Below are positions 1 through 8,755 of a DNA stretch of 64,000 nt, piece after piece (position 1 is the first letter of the stretch; each line of letters begins with the position of its first letter). Both the position numbers and the translations under genes were made by a program. The stretch comes from Streptomyces lichenis. GTDB taxonomy: Bacteria; Actinomycetota; Actinomycetes; Streptomycetales; Streptomycetaceae. The notes below the pieces were generated by a model. The model saw only the letters and a list, made by a program, of their open reading frames with translations, was not told the origin of the DNA and made no database searches. Location of the stretch: positions 1 to 64,000 of the forward strand of contig NZ_JALPTH010000007.1 in the NCBI RefSeq assembly GCF_023218175.1. The letters run 5' to 3'.

Positions 1-22
1 CCGACCTCGCCGCCCCGGCCGC

Positions 23-769
23 TCAGGCCGGGAAGGACATCACCATCAGCGGCCCGCTGGTCGGCTCGGGGGAGCCGCCCGCCGGTTCGACGGTGACACC
101 GACGCCGCTCGCGCCGTCCACCCCGCCCTGCATCACCGACGCCCCGTCGCGCGCGACCAGACCGGCCGGGCGCATCGTGCCGTGGTCGTCGAACCAGAGC
201 TGGTAGGTCTTGCCGGCCGGCGGCTTCGGCAGCCCGGAGGCCACGAACACCGCGCTGTTGCGCTCCCGGGAGACCACCACGGTCGCCCGCGTGCCGTCCG
301 GGGTGGCGCCGGACACCGTACGGGCGTCCGGCGCGGACAGCACGGCGGTCATCCGGTCCGCCTGCTCCCGGGCCTGGCGGGCCTCCTGGCGGGCGTCGTC
401 GGCCCGCTGGTACTGCCAGGCCGCCACCCCGCCGAAGCCCACCGCCGCCGCGACGCAGGCGGCCAGCACCAGCCGGCCGATCCCCCTGGTGCGGCGGTGG
501 GTGGCGACCGGCGCGGCCCCGTCCGGCGGGACCAGCGGCGGCAGCTGGCGCACGCTGTCGATCCCCGCCAGCACCGCCGCCTTCATCCCGGGCGGCGGCG
601 CCGCCGAGGCGGCCACGCCCAGCCGGGCGGCCGTGGCGGTCAGCTCGCGCACCTCCTGGGCGCACGCCGGGCAGCTGCCCAGATGGCGTTCGAACGCCTC
701 CCGCTCGTCCTCGGGGAGGGCGTCGAGCGCGTAGGCACCCGTGGGGGCGTGCAGGTGTTCCTCGCTCAT
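23..769 (-). CDS. rskA: RskA-family anti-sigma factor
   Basis: 248-residue membrane anti-sigma factor that would hold the adjacent SigK at the membrane until it is proteolysed. Residues 29-36 carry the zinc-binding anti-sigma motif H-x3-C-x2-C (HLGSCPAC). A single transmembrane helix lies at about 97-118, and the extracytoplasmic RskA domain follows, with YQLWFDDHGTMRPAGLV near its middle. The start ATG overlaps the sigma-factor stop (766-769), which fits translational coupling. Family and gene order match the M. tuberculosis sigK-rskA pair. Signal sensed in this organism is unknown. Confidence 0.9.
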   Translation of the reverse strand: MSEEHLHAPTGAYALDALPEDEREAFERHLGSCPACAQEVRELTATAARLGVAASAAPPPGMKAAVLAGIDSVRQLPPLVPPDGAAPVATHRRTRGIGRLVLAACVAAAVGFGGVAAWQYQRADDARQEARQAREQADRMTAVLSAPDARTVSGATPDGTRATVVVSRERNSAVFVASGLPKPPAGKTYQLWFDDHGTMRPAGLVARDGASVMQGGVDGASGVGVTVEPAGGSPEPTSGPLMVMSFPA

Positions 770-1350
770 GCGCTCACTCCCATGCAGTCGCGCAGACGGA
801 TCAGCCCGTCCCGCAGACGGGTCTTGACCGTGCCCAGGGGGGCCGACAGCGACGCGGCCACCTCCCGGTAGGTGTAGCCCTGGTAGTACGCCAGTGTCAC
901 CGCCTGGCGCTGGAGATCGGTCAGCGACCCCAGGCAGCGGCGCACCTGCTCGCTCTCCAGCCGCACCGCCACCTCCTCACTCACCTCGTCGTAGGCGGGC
1001 ATCCGCTCCCGCTGGGCGCTGCGCTGCTCGCGGTCGGTGGCGGCCTGCTCGGAGCGGACCCGGTCCACCGCCCGGCGGTGCGCCATGGTCATCACCCAGC
1101 TCATGACGGAGCCCCGGTCGGCCTGGTAGCGGGCGGCACCGCGCCACACCTCCACCATCACCTCCTGGGCCACCTCCTCGGACTGCGCCGGGTCCCGCAG
1201 CACCCGGAGCACCAGCCCGAACACGGGCCCGGCCAGGGCGTCGTACAGGGTGGAGAAGGCCTCCTTGTCCCCGCCCGCGACCTGGCCCAGGACCTCGGCC
1301 AGGTCCGGCTCACGCTGCTGCGCTCCGCCGATGTGCGCGATCTCCCTCAC
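766..1350 (-). CDS. sigK: ECF sigma factor, SigK-like
   Basis: 194-residue ECF sigma factor. Region 2 spans about residues 32-100 (FSTLYDALAGPVFGLVLRVL, then the EVAQEVMVEVW helix and DRGSVMSWVMTMAHRRAVDR). Region 4 spans about 135-190 with the HTH YTYREVAASLSAPLGTVKTR. The start is GTG at 1350. It is co-transcribed with the overlapping rskA. A CCATCC-N15-ACGAAA element 178-204 bp upstream resembles the promoters of the fasciclin gene and the lipid operon, so autoregulation is likely. The SigK name rests on the neighbourhood as much as on sequence. Confidence 0.88.
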   Translation of the reverse strand: MREIAHIGGAQQREPDLAEVLGQVAGGDKEAFSTLYDALAGPVFGLVLRVLRDPAQSEEVAQEVMVEVWRGAARYQADRGSVMSWVMTMAHRRAVDRVRSEQAATDREQRSAQRERMPAYDEVSEEVAVRLESEQVRRCLGSLTDLQRQAVTLAYYQGYTYREVAASLSAPLGTVKTRLRDGLIRLRDCMGVSA

Positions 1351-1527
1351 GGTTCACCCACTCCACCAGCGCGGCACGGTGCGTGCGCAGCGGCCATCCG
1401 GTCGCCCATGCGGCCCAACCCTCTTCCAGCGTTCGTGCAGGGCGGGGGCCGGGTGGGCGCCGCCTGCGGTCCGGTGCTTCTCGGTACTGCCTGTCGGTAC
1501 TGCCTGCGTACGGGTACTACGCCAGTC

Positions 1528-1554
1528 TTTCGTAGCCGCCGGGCTCGCGGATGG
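1528..1554 (-). promoter_or_regulatory. Putative SigK-dependent promoter of sigK-rskA
   Basis: On the minus strand the order is CCATCC (1554-1549), 15 bp, ACGAAA (1533-1528). The -35-like box is identical to the CCATCC box described for mycobacterial SigK. The spacer equals that of the two other elements in this window. The -10-like box is a weaker match (ACGAAA against CCGAAT). Confidence 0.5.
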
Positions 1555-1658
1555 GTTCGGCGCCCGCCCGTCTGTGTGACCCGCCTGTCCCCGTTCGGGG
1601 GGCATCGGGGGAGCGGATGCCGCCGCGTCCCACCGTTATCGCTCCGTTACCCAACCGG

Positions 1659-1686
1659 CCAATCCGCCGCGCCGTGCGCCCCGAAT
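1659..1686 (+). promoter_or_regulatory. Putative SigK-dependent promoter of the fasciclin gene
   Basis: CCAATCC at 1659-1665, a 15 bp spacer, then CCGAAT at 1681-1686. The -10 box is a perfect match to the mycobacterial SigK CCGAAT, and the -35 box is one insertion away from CCATCC. Transcription would start near 1693, giving a leader of about 160 nt. Confidence 0.65.
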
Positions 1687-1851
1687 GAGCCGTGAGAGGG
1701 CAGCCGAGGCTCCCGCCGGCGGACGGAACGCGACCGACGCCGGACCGGACCGGCCCGCCGCCCCCCTTGTCGGGCGCCCCACGGCGCGACGACGCTTTCG
1801 CAGCTTTTCCCCGACGCACCACACCCCCGAATCCCCTGAAGGAGAACGACG

Positions 1852-2502
1852 ATGTTCACCACCCGCACCCGCCGTGCCCTGTCCGCCGCCGCCGTGGCCG
1901 CGGCCTTCCCGCTGGTCCTCACCGGCTGCGGGATGGACGACAAGGGCGACTCCGGCGCGGGCTCCGACGCCTCTGCCAGCGCCTCCGCCCCGATGGAGGA
2001 GTCCTCCAGCGCCGCGATGCCGGCTGACGGGCCGTTCGGCCCGGCCTGTTCCTCCGTACCCAAGGACGGCGCGGGCAGCTTCGACGGCATGGCGAAGGAC
2101 CCGGTGGCCACCGCCGCCTCCAACAACCCCGCGCTCTCCACCCTGGTGACCGCGGTGAAGAAGGCCGGCCTGGTCGACACCCTCAACAACGCCCAGAACA
2201 TCACGGTGTTCGCGCCGACCAACGACGCCTTCGCCAAGATCCCGAAGGCCGACCTGGACAAGGTCCTCAACGACAAGGCGATGCTCACCAAGGTCCTCAC
2301 CTACCACGTGGTGGGCCAGAAGCTGACCCCGCAGCAGCTGGAGAACGGCAGCTTCGACACCCTGGAGAAGAGCAAGCTGACCACCTCCGGCTCGGGCGAG
2401 GACTACACCGTCAACGACAACTCCAAGGTCGTCTGCGGCAACGTCCCGACCGCCAACGCCACCGTGTACATCGTCGACACCGTGCTGATGCCGAAGAGCT
2501 GA
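1852..2502 (+). CDS. Fasciclin-domain lipoprotein (MPT70/MPT83-like)
   Basis: 216-residue surface lipoprotein. A signal peptide ends in the lipobox LTGC (Cys26), followed by a Ser/Ala-rich linker (about 30-62) and one fasciclin (FAS1) domain from about 65 to the end, with NITVFAPTNDAFAKIP and LTYHVVGQKL. FAS1 proteins act in adhesion or matrix contact. In M. tuberculosis the homologues MPT70/MPT83 are the main outputs of SigK, and here too the gene is divergent from sigK with a SigK-type promoter. An AAGGAG Shine-Dalgarno lies 8 nt before the ATG. Confidence 0.92.
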   Translation: MFTTRTRRALSAAAVAAAFPLVLTGCGMDDKGDSGAGSDASASASAPMEESSSAAMPADGPFGPACSSVPKDGAGSFDGMAKDPVATAASNNPALSTLVTAVKKAGLVDTLNNAQNITVFAPTNDAFAKIPKADLDKVLNDKAMLTKVLTYHVVGQKLTPQQLENGSFDTLEKSKLTTSGSGEDYTVNDNSKVVCGNVPTANATVYIVDTVLMPKS

Positions 2503-2580
2503 CCCCGGCACCGGTCGGCCCGGCGGGGACGGGCGAACCGGCGGGGTCGGGCCACGGCGGCGCGGGAAAGGAGCACCGTC

Positions 2581-3126
2581 GTGTGCCGACAGGGCTCGGT
2601 CGCGGGCCGGAACGGACGGGGGCGCGGTAAGGGTTCGGCCGCGCCCCCGGCCTCCGGCCCGCCCGGGCCCTGCCCCGCGCCGCCTCCACCACCCCGTACC
2701 TCCTCGCGTCCCCGGGTCGCCGTCCCGGACCCGCTGCCCGCCGCGGTCGCCGCGATCCTCACCGAACTCCTCGCCAACGCCGTCCGCCACGGCATCCCGC
2801 CGCTGCGTGCCACCCTCACCGTCCGCACCCCGGCGGGCGGGCGCCCGGTGCTCCGGGTGGAGGTGGCCGACCGCGGCCCCGGGCCGGATCCCGCCCGGGT
2901 GCGGGCCCGTTGGCGCCATCCGTCCTACGACGTCGCCACCGGCGGACGAGGACTGGTCGTCGTGGACGCCCTCGCCGCCGACTGGGGCGTCGTCCCCGGC
3001 CCCGCCGGCCACACCGTCTGGGCCGAACTCCCCCTGCCGGACACCGGCCCGGAACCGGCGGATCACGCGTCACGACCCGCGGATCCCGACCAATCCGGGG
3101 ACGCACCGGCTCCGAACCACCGGTGA
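2581..3126 (+). CDS. HATPase_c-type ATP-binding regulatory protein
   Basis: 181 residues. A GHKL ATPase fold fills about 45-165: N box LTELLANAVRHG, G1 box DRGPGPD and G2 box GGRGLVVVDALAADWG. Proteins of this RsbW-like class bind ATP and often act as anti-sigma kinases or partners of regulatory switches in Streptomyces. The first 45 residues are low-complexity (Pro/Gly/Arg) and the usual N-terminal strand region is shortened. GTG start with AAGGAG 8 nt upstream. The promoter of the next operon lies inside its 3' end. No target can be named. Confidence 0.75.
   Translation: MCRQGSVAGRNGRGRGKGSAAPPASGPPGPCPAPPPPPRTSSRPRVAVPDPLPAAVAAILTELLANAVRHGIPPLRATLTVRTPAGGRPVLRVEVADRGPGPDPARVRARWRHPSYDVATGGRGLVVVDALAADWGVVPGPAGHTVWAELPLPDTGPEPADHASRPADPDQSGDAPAPNHR
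3090..3117 (+). promoter_or_regulatory. Putative SigK-dependent promoter of the lipid operon
   Basis: CCAATCC at 3090-3096, 15 bp, then CCGAAC at 3112-3117. The -35 box and spacing are identical to the element before the fasciclin gene, and the -10 box differs by one base. It sits in the last codons of the HATPase gene, 60 bp before the FAD oxidoreductase start. Confidence 0.6.
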
Positions 3127-3176
3127 CAGGCCGCCGGAGCACCCTCCGGCGGTTCGGCCACTGCGGGCGGAGGACT

Positions 3177-4436
3177 GTGCACCAGCGGAAGATAGCCGTC
3201 GTGGGCGGCGGGGTGGCGGGGCTGACCGCCGCCTATGTGCTCGGGCGGGCGCACGACGTCGTGCTCTACGAGGCGGACCCCCGGCTCGGCGGCCACGCCC
3301 ACACCCACGACCTGCCCGGACCGGGCGGGCGGACGGTCCGGGTGGACTCCGGGTTCATCGTGCACAACGAGCGCACCTACCCCCGGCTGCTGCGGCTCTT
3401 CCGCGAACTGGGCGTCACCACCCAGGACTCCGAGATGAGCATGTCGGTGCGGTGCGACGGCTGCGGACTGGAGTACGCGGGCGCCCGCGGCCCGGCCGCG
3501 CTGTTCACCGGGCGGGCCGCGCTGCGCCCCCGCTATCTGCGGATGCTCGCCGAGGTGCCGCTCTTCCACCGCTCCGCCCGCCGGCTGCTCGCGGCCGGCG
3601 CGCCCACCGGCCACACCCTGGGCCGCTTCCTGCGCGAGGGCCGCTTCTCCGCCTACTTCACCACCCACTTCCTCACCCCCCTCGTCTCGGCGGTCTGGTC
3701 CTGCGACGCCCGCACCGCCATGGACTACCCGGCCGCCTACCTCTTCCGCTTCCTGGACCACCACGGGCTGCTGTCCGTCACCGGCTCCCCGCAGTGGAAG
3801 ACGGTGACCGGCGGCTCCGCCGAGTACGTGCAGCGGGCCGCCAAGCACATCGGCACCGTCCGCACCGGGGCGCCGGTCACCGCGGTCCGGCGGCACGCCG
3901 ACGGGGCCGAGGTCAGCACCGCGGACGGCGACACCGCCGACTACGCGGCCGTCGTCCTGGCCACCCACCCCGACCAGGCGCTGCGGATGCTGGCCGACCC
4001 CACCGCGGACGAGCGGCAGGTGCTCGGCGCGTTCCGCTACTCGCGCAACCCCACCGTGCTGCACACCGACACCTCGCTGCTGCCGCGCTCCCCGGCCGCC
4101 CGCGCCTCCTGGAACTACCACCTCCCCGCCTGCGCCGCGCCCCCCGAGGCGGTGCGGGTCAGCTACGACATGAACCGGCTCCAGCGGCTGCCGGCCGGCG
4201 CCGATTACGTGGTCACCCTCAACGCCGGGGACCGCGTCGACCCGGCCGCCGTCCGGGCCCGGATGGTGTACGAGCACCCCGTCTACACCCCCGCCTCGGT
4301 CGCCGCCCAGCGCCGGCTGCCCGGCCTCGGCACCGCCGTCACCGCCTACGCCGGCGCCTACCACGGCTGGGGCTTCCACGAGGACGGCTGCCGCTCCGGG
4401 GTGGAGGCCGCCGCCGCGCTGGGGGTCACCTGGTGA
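3177..4436 (+). CDS. FAD-dependent oxidoreductase (Rv0449c-like)
   Basis: 419-residue flavoprotein of the amine-oxidase/desaturase superfamily (COG2907). The N-terminus has the dinucleotide-binding motif KIAVVGGGVAGLTAAYVLG followed by the acidic YEADPRLGGHAHTH region. The C-terminus GVEAAAALG fits the last FAD-contact segment. I start it at GTG 3177 with GGAGG just upstream, because the family begins a few residues before the FAD motif. Its neighbours suggest modification of unsaturated fatty acyl chains. Its stop overlaps the next start (GTGA at 4433-4436). Confidence 0.85.
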   Translation: MHQRKIAVVGGGVAGLTAAYVLGRAHDVVLYEADPRLGGHAHTHDLPGPGGRTVRVDSGFIVHNERTYPRLLRLFRELGVTTQDSEMSMSVRCDGCGLEYAGARGPAALFTGRAALRPRYLRMLAEVPLFHRSARRLLAAGAPTGHTLGRFLREGRFSAYFTTHFLTPLVSAVWSCDARTAMDYPAAYLFRFLDHHGLLSVTGSPQWKTVTGGSAEYVQRAAKHIGTVRTGAPVTAVRRHADGAEVSTADGDTADYAAVVLATHPDQALRMLADPTADERQVLGAFRYSRNPTVLHTDTSLLPRSPAARASWNYHLPACAAPPEAVRVSYDMNRLQRLPAGADYVVTLNAGDRVDPAAVRARMVYEHPVYTPASVAAQRRLPGLGTAVTAYAGAYHGWGFHEDGCRSGVEAAAALGVTW

Positions 4437-5176
4437 CCGCCGCACCGACACCGGCGGCGCTGTACGCGTGCGTGGTCGGCCACGCCCGTACCGCGCCGCT
4501 GGTCCACTCCTTCCGCCAGCGCACCTACCTCTGGCTGATCGACCCCGACCACCCGCCGCGCCTCCCGCGCGCCCTGCGCCCGCTGGCCCGCTTCGACCCG
4601 CGCGACCACTTCGCCGGCACCGCGCCCACCATCCGCGCCGGACTGGCGGACTACCTGGCGGCGCAGGACATATCCCTGGACCCCGGCGCCCGGGTGCTGA
4701 TGCTGGCCCACGCCCGGGTCCTCGGACACGTGTTCAACCCCCTCACCCTCTACTGGGTCCGGGCCGCCGACGGCACCCCGCTGTGCACGGTCGCCGAGGT
4801 GCACAACACCTACGGCGAACGCCACTGCTACCTGCTGCGGCCCGACGCCGACGGACGGGCCGACGTGGACAAGGACTTCTACGTCTCCCCGTTCTTCCCG
4901 GTGGACGGCGGATACCGGATGCGGGTCCCCGAACCGGGCGGGCGGCTCGACCTCACCGTCCAGCTGCGGCGCGGCACCGAGCGGCCGTTCACCGCCACCG
5001 TGCGCGGCACCCGCCGCCGGGCCACCCCGCGCGCGCTGCTGGCGGCGGCGCTGCGCCACCCCTGGTCCACCGCCCGGGTGTCGGCCGGCATCCGGCACCA
5101 CGGCATCCGGCTGTACCTGAAGGGGCTGCCCGTCCAGCCCCGGCCCCCGCACCCGACGCAAGAAGGCATGACGTGA
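4433..5176 (+). CDS. DUF1365 family protein (Rv0448c-like)
   Basis: 247 residues. It has typical DUF1365 features: ALYACVVGHARTAPLVHSF at the N-terminus, GHVFNPLTLYW near the middle, EVHNTYGERHCYLL, and KDFYVSPFFPVDGGYRM. Biochemical function is not established. It is nearly always found with a COG2907 FAD protein and a CFA-synthase-like methyltransferase, as here. GTG start overlaps the previous stop and its own stop overlaps the next start, so the three genes are translationally coupled. Confidence 0.88.
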   Translation: MTAAPTPAALYACVVGHARTAPLVHSFRQRTYLWLIDPDHPPRLPRALRPLARFDPRDHFAGTAPTIRAGLADYLAAQDISLDPGARVLMLAHARVLGHVFNPLTLYWVRAADGTPLCTVAEVHNTYGERHCYLLRPDADGRADVDKDFYVSPFFPVDGGYRMRVPEPGGRLDLTVQLRRGTERPFTATVRGTRRRATPRALLAAALRHPWSTARVSAGIRHHGIRLYLKGLPVQPRPPHPTQEGMT

Positions 5177-6654
5177 CCCTCTCCGCACCGCGGTCCACCG
5201 ACCAGCCCGCCGCCCCCGGCGCCCCGAGCCCGGACGGCGGCCCCGGCGCTCCCGACCTCCCGTTCGGCGGACCGCACTCCGCCGCGTACGCCCGCCACCC
5301 CGCCTCCCGGGCCACCACCGACCCGGACCGCTGGCCGGACGTGGCCCGGCTGCCGGCGCCCGCCCCTCTCCGCGCCGCCATCGCCCGGACGCTGCTGAAG
5401 CGGGCCTTCGCCCGGCTGCCGTTGCGGATACGGCTCGGTGACGCACCCGCGGCCGGCACCGGCCCCGCACTGACCGTGCACGACCCGGACGCCTTCTTCC
5501 GGCGGATCGGCACCGGCGGGCTCATCGGCTTCGGCGAGTCGTACATGGCGGGCGAGTGGGACAGCGACGACCTGCCCGGTGTGCTCACCGTGCTGGCCGC
5601 CCATGTGGACGAGCTGGTGCCCGGACCGCTGCGGACGCTGCGCGGTGCCTGGGTGCGCCGCCGCCCCGCCGCCGACCGCAACAGCGTCAGCGGCGCCCGG
5701 CAGAACATCCGGCGCCACTACGACCTGTCCAACGAGCTGTTCGCGGAGTTCCTCGATCCGACGATGACCTACTCCTCGGCGGTCTTCGGCGCGCTGCCGG
5801 CCCGCCCCGAGGAGCTGGCCGGGGCCCAGGCCCGCAAGATCGACCGGCTGCTGGACCTGGCCGCCGTCGGCGAGGGCACCCGGCTGCTGGAGATCGGCAC
5901 CGGCTGGGGCGAACTGGCCCTGCGCGCCGCCGCCCGGGGGGCCGCGGTCACCACCATCACCCTCTCCGCCGAGCAGCGCGACCTCGCCGTCCGCCGGATC
6001 GCCGAGGCCGGGTACGCCGACCGGGTCACCGTGCGGCTCTGCGACTACCGCGAGGTGGCGGGCGCCTACGACGCCGTGGTCAGCGTGGAGATGATCGAGG
6101 CGGTGGGCGCCGAGTTCTGGCCGGCCTACTTCCGCACCCTGCGCGAGCGGCTCGCCCCCGGCGGCCGGGTCGCGCTCCAGGCCATCACCATGGAGCACCA
6201 GCGGATGCTCCACACCAGCCGCACCCACACCTGGATCAGCAAGTACGTCTTCCCCGGCGGGCTCATCCCCTCCCCGGAGGCCGTCACCCGCGAGGCCGCC
6301 CGCGCCGGGCTGAAGGTCACCGCCGACCACGGCTACGGCGAGCACTACGCGGAGACCCTGCGGCTGTGGCGGGAGCGCTTCGCCGCACGCGCCGACCGGG
6401 TCCGCGAACTGGGCTTCGACACCGTCTTCCAGCGGATGTGGGAGCTGTACCTCGCCTACTCCGAGGCCGGGTTCCGCGCCCGCTACCTCGACGTACGGCA
6501 GTTCCGCCTGGCCCCCGCCACCATCCCGGCCCAGCCGGACGCCGGAGGGGAGCGGCCCGCCGCGGTCCCGGCGCAGTCCGCTGCCGAGGAGGCGCGCTCC
6601 GGCGCCGCCCCCGGGCCCACCACCGATGACCACCACCAGGGAGTCTGCCGATGA
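5173..6654 (+). CDS. Cyclopropane-fatty-acyl-phospholipid synthase-like methyltransferase 1 (UfaA1-like)
   Basis: 493-residue SAM-dependent methyltransferase acting on lipid double bonds. An N-terminal sterol-carrier-like region (about 50-160, IGFGESYMAGEWDSDDL) precedes YDLSNELFAEFLDPTMTYSS at about 180. The SAM-binding motif LLEIGTGWGELAL lies at about 237, followed by SVEMIEAVG and the C-terminal AYSEAGFRARYLDVRQF. The Pro/Ala-rich last 50 residues look like a disordered tail. GTG start overlaps the DUF1365 stop. It corresponds to Rv0447c (ufaA1) in the mycobacterial locus. The product could be a methylated, cyclopropane or furan-type fatty acid. Confidence 0.87.
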   Translation: MTLSAPRSTDQPAAPGAPSPDGGPGAPDLPFGGPHSAAYARHPASRATTDPDRWPDVARLPAPAPLRAAIARTLLKRAFARLPLRIRLGDAPAAGTGPALTVHDPDAFFRRIGTGGLIGFGESYMAGEWDSDDLPGVLTVLAAHVDELVPGPLRTLRGAWVRRRPAADRNSVSGARQNIRRHYDLSNELFAEFLDPTMTYSSAVFGALPARPEELAGAQARKIDRLLDLAAVGEGTRLLEIGTGWGELALRAAARGAAVTTITLSAEQRDLAVRRIAEAGYADRVTVRLCDYREVAGAYDAVVSVEMIEAVGAEFWPAYFRTLRERLAPGGRVALQAITMEHQRMLHTSRTHTWISKYVFPGGLIPSPEAVTREAARAGLKVTADHGYGEHYAETLRLWRERFAARADRVRELGFDTVFQRMWELYLAYSEAGFRARYLDVRQFRLAPATIPAQPDAGGERPAAVPAQSAAEEARSGAAPGPTTDDHHQGVCR

Positions 6655-7937
6655 CCACCGCCGACCGGCTCACCGACCTGCTCGGCCACTGGTTCTCCGG
6701 GCCGCCGCCGGTGCGGCTGCGCGCCTGGGACGGCAGCGAGTCCGGCCCCGCCGGCGCCCCGCTGGTGGCGCTGCGTTCCCCCGCCGCACTGCGCCGGCTG
6801 CTGTGGCAGCCCGGCGAACTCGGCCTCGCCGAGGCGTACATCGCCGGTGAACTCGACATCGAGGGCGACCTGTCCGCCGCCCTCAGCCACGTCTGGAGGG
6901 CCATGCGCAGCCAGGGCACCGCCAAGCCCGGTCCCCGCGAACTGGCGAGGGCCGCCGCCACCGCCGCCCGGCTCGGCGCGCTCGGGCCCCGGCCGCCCGC
7001 CCCCGGCGCCGCCCGCGCCAAGCTCAGCGGACGGCTGCACAGCGCCGCCCGCGACCGCGCCGCGATCAGCCACCACTACGACCTGTCCAACGACTTCTAC
7101 GCCCTGCTGCTCGACGAGTCCATGGCCTACTCCTGCGGCTACTGGACCCGCCCCGACGACCCCGGCTACACCCTGGCCGACGCGCAGCGGGACAAGCTGG
7201 AGCTGATCTGCCGCAAGCTCGGACTGACCGGCGGGGCCCGGCTGCTGGACGTCGGCTGCGGTTGGGGCTCGCTCGCCCTGTACGCCGCCCGCGAGCACAA
7301 GGCGCAGGTCACCGCCGTCACCCTGGCCCAGGAGCAACGCGACTTCGTCGCCGCCCGGGTCGCCGAGGAGGGCCTGACCGACCTGGTCGAGGTGCAGCTG
7401 CGGCACTGGCGGGACATCGAGGGCGGCGGCTTCGACGCCGTGAGCACCGTGGAGATGGGCGAGCACGTCGGCGACGCCGAGTACCCGGACTTCACTGCCA
7501 AGCTGCACGGGCTGCTGCGGCCGCGCGGCCGGCTGCTGGTCCAGCAGATGTCCCGGGGCGCCCACGCCCCCGGCGGCGGGGCGTTCATCGAGAACTACAT
7601 CGCCCCCGACATGCACATGCGCCCGGTCGGGCGGACCGTCGCCCTCCTGGAGGACGCCGGTCTGGAGGTCCGCTCGGTGCAGGCGCTGCGCGAGCACTAC
7701 ACCCGTACCATCGACGCCTGGAGCGACACCCTGGAAGGACGCTGGGAGGAGTTCACCGCGCTGGTCGGCGAGCCCACCGCCCGGGTCTGGCGGCTCTACC
7801 TGGCCGGCAGCGCCCTGGCGTTCGCCGAGCACCGGATGGGCGTCGACCAGGTCCTCGCCGTCCGGCCCACCCTGGAGGGAGACTCGGGAATGCCCGGCAC
7901 ACCCGGATCCTGGTACGCGGGGGAGCTCCGGCCATGA
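6651..7937 (+). CDS. Cyclopropane-fatty-acyl-phospholipid synthase-like methyltransferase 2
   Basis: 428 residues. It is a paralogue of the preceding gene, with the same order of motifs: LGLAEAYIAGELDIEGDL near 60, YDLSNDFYALLLDESMAYS near 140, the SAM site LLDVGCGWGSLALYAA near 200, STVEMGEHVG and a C-terminal SALAFAEHRMGVDQV. ATG overlaps the previous stop. The mycobacterial locus has only one such enzyme, so a second may add another methyl transfer or use a different acyl substrate. Confidence 0.87.
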   Translation: MTTADRLTDLLGHWFSGPPPVRLRAWDGSESGPAGAPLVALRSPAALRRLLWQPGELGLAEAYIAGELDIEGDLSAALSHVWRAMRSQGTAKPGPRELARAAATAARLGALGPRPPAPGAARAKLSGRLHSAARDRAAISHHYDLSNDFYALLLDESMAYSCGYWTRPDDPGYTLADAQRDKLELICRKLGLTGGARLLDVGCGWGSLALYAAREHKAQVTAVTLAQEQRDFVAARVAEEGLTDLVEVQLRHWRDIEGGGFDAVSTVEMGEHVGDAEYPDFTAKLHGLLRPRGRLLVQQMSRGAHAPGGGAFIENYIAPDMHMRPVGRTVALLEDAGLEVRSVQALREHYTRTIDAWSDTLEGRWEEFTALVGEPTARVWRLYLAGSALAFAEHRMGVDQVLAVRPTLEGDSGMPGTPGSWYAGELRP

Positions 7938-8755
7938 CGAACGGCTTCGCCTGGGGCGCCTTCGCGGTCAACCTCGGCGCCGCCGCCGGGACCGCGCTGG
8001 CGGTGATGCTGGTGACCTTCGCCCTCGCCGTCAGGCGCGGGCTGCACCGGATCGTGGACATCGCCTGGGGCGCCGCCTTCGCCGCCGTCGCCGTGGTCAG
8101 CGCCCTGCTGTCGGCCGGCGGGGCCGACGGCACCACCCGGCTGCTGGTGGCCCTGGCGACCGCGCTGTGGGGGGTGCGGCTGGCCGTGCACATCGCCCGG
8201 CGCGGACGCGGCCACGGCGAGGACCCCCGCTACGAGAAGATGCTGGCCCGCGCCCCCGGCAGCCGCGACGCCTACGCGCTGCGCAAGGTCTACCTGCTCC
8301 AGGGCGCCCTGGTGTGGCTGGTCTCGCTCCCCGTGCAGGCCGCCATGTACGTCACCTCTCCCGCCCCGGTCTGGCTCGCCGCCGGCCTCGCCGTCTGGGC
8401 CGCCGCGCTGGTCTTCGAGGCCGTCGGCGACCAGCAGCTGGCCCGCTTCAAGGCCGACCCCGCCAACAAGGGGAAGATCATGGACCGGGGCCTGTGGTCC
8501 TGGACCCGGCACCCCAACTACTTCGGCGACTTCCTGGTCTGGTGGGGGCTGTTCCTGACCGCCTGCGGCAGCTGGCAGTCCGCCGCCGCGACCCTCATCG
8601 CCCCGGTCGTGATGTCGCTGCTGCTCACCCAGGGCAGCGGAAAGCGGCTGCTGGAACGGCACATGGCCGAGCGCCCCGGCTTCCGGGAGTACGCCGCCCG
8701 CACCAGCGGCTTCTTCCCCCTGCCCCCCAAGCGGACCGAGGAGGCCGCCCGATGA
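7934..8755 (+). CDS. DUF1295 membrane protein (steroid 5-alpha-reductase-like, Rv0446c-like)
   Basis: 273-residue integral membrane protein with about six hydrophobic helices. The C-terminal DUF1295/isoprenylcysteine-methyltransferase-like signature is clear: DRGLWSWTRHPNYFGDFLVWWGLF and RPGFREYAARTSGFFP. Such proteins are NAD(P)H-dependent lipid reductases or methyltransferases. The position after the CFA-like enzymes suggests reduction of a modified acyl chain in the membrane. ATGA overlaps on both sides keep it in the operon. Confidence 0.87.
   Translation: MTNGFAWGAFAVNLGAAAGTALAVMLVTFALAVRRGLHRIVDIAWGAAFAAVAVVSALLSAGGADGTTRLLVALATALWGVRLAVHIARRGRGHGEDPRYEKMLARAPGSRDAYALRKVYLLQGALVWLVSLPVQAAMYVTSPAPVWLAAGLAVWAAALVFEAVGDQQLARFKADPANKGKIMDRGLWSWTRHPNYFGDFLVWWGLFLTACGSWQSAAATLIAPVVMSLLLTQGSGKRLLERHMAERPGFREYAARTSGFFPLPPKRTEEAAR

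Larger units (their letters stand above)
1351..1851. other. sigK-fasciclin intergenic region
   Basis: About 500 bp between the divergent sigK and fasciclin genes. I see no gene here. It holds the two outward-facing SigK-type promoter elements listed separately. The short open frames inside it lack a ribosome binding site and recognisable domains. Confidence 0.7.

Noticed and set aside
2807-4432. Upstream extension of the DUF1365 frame over the FAD oxidoreductase
   Set aside because: The extension is an out-of-frame shadow of the FAD gene; the DUF1365 signature starts at the GTG at 4433.
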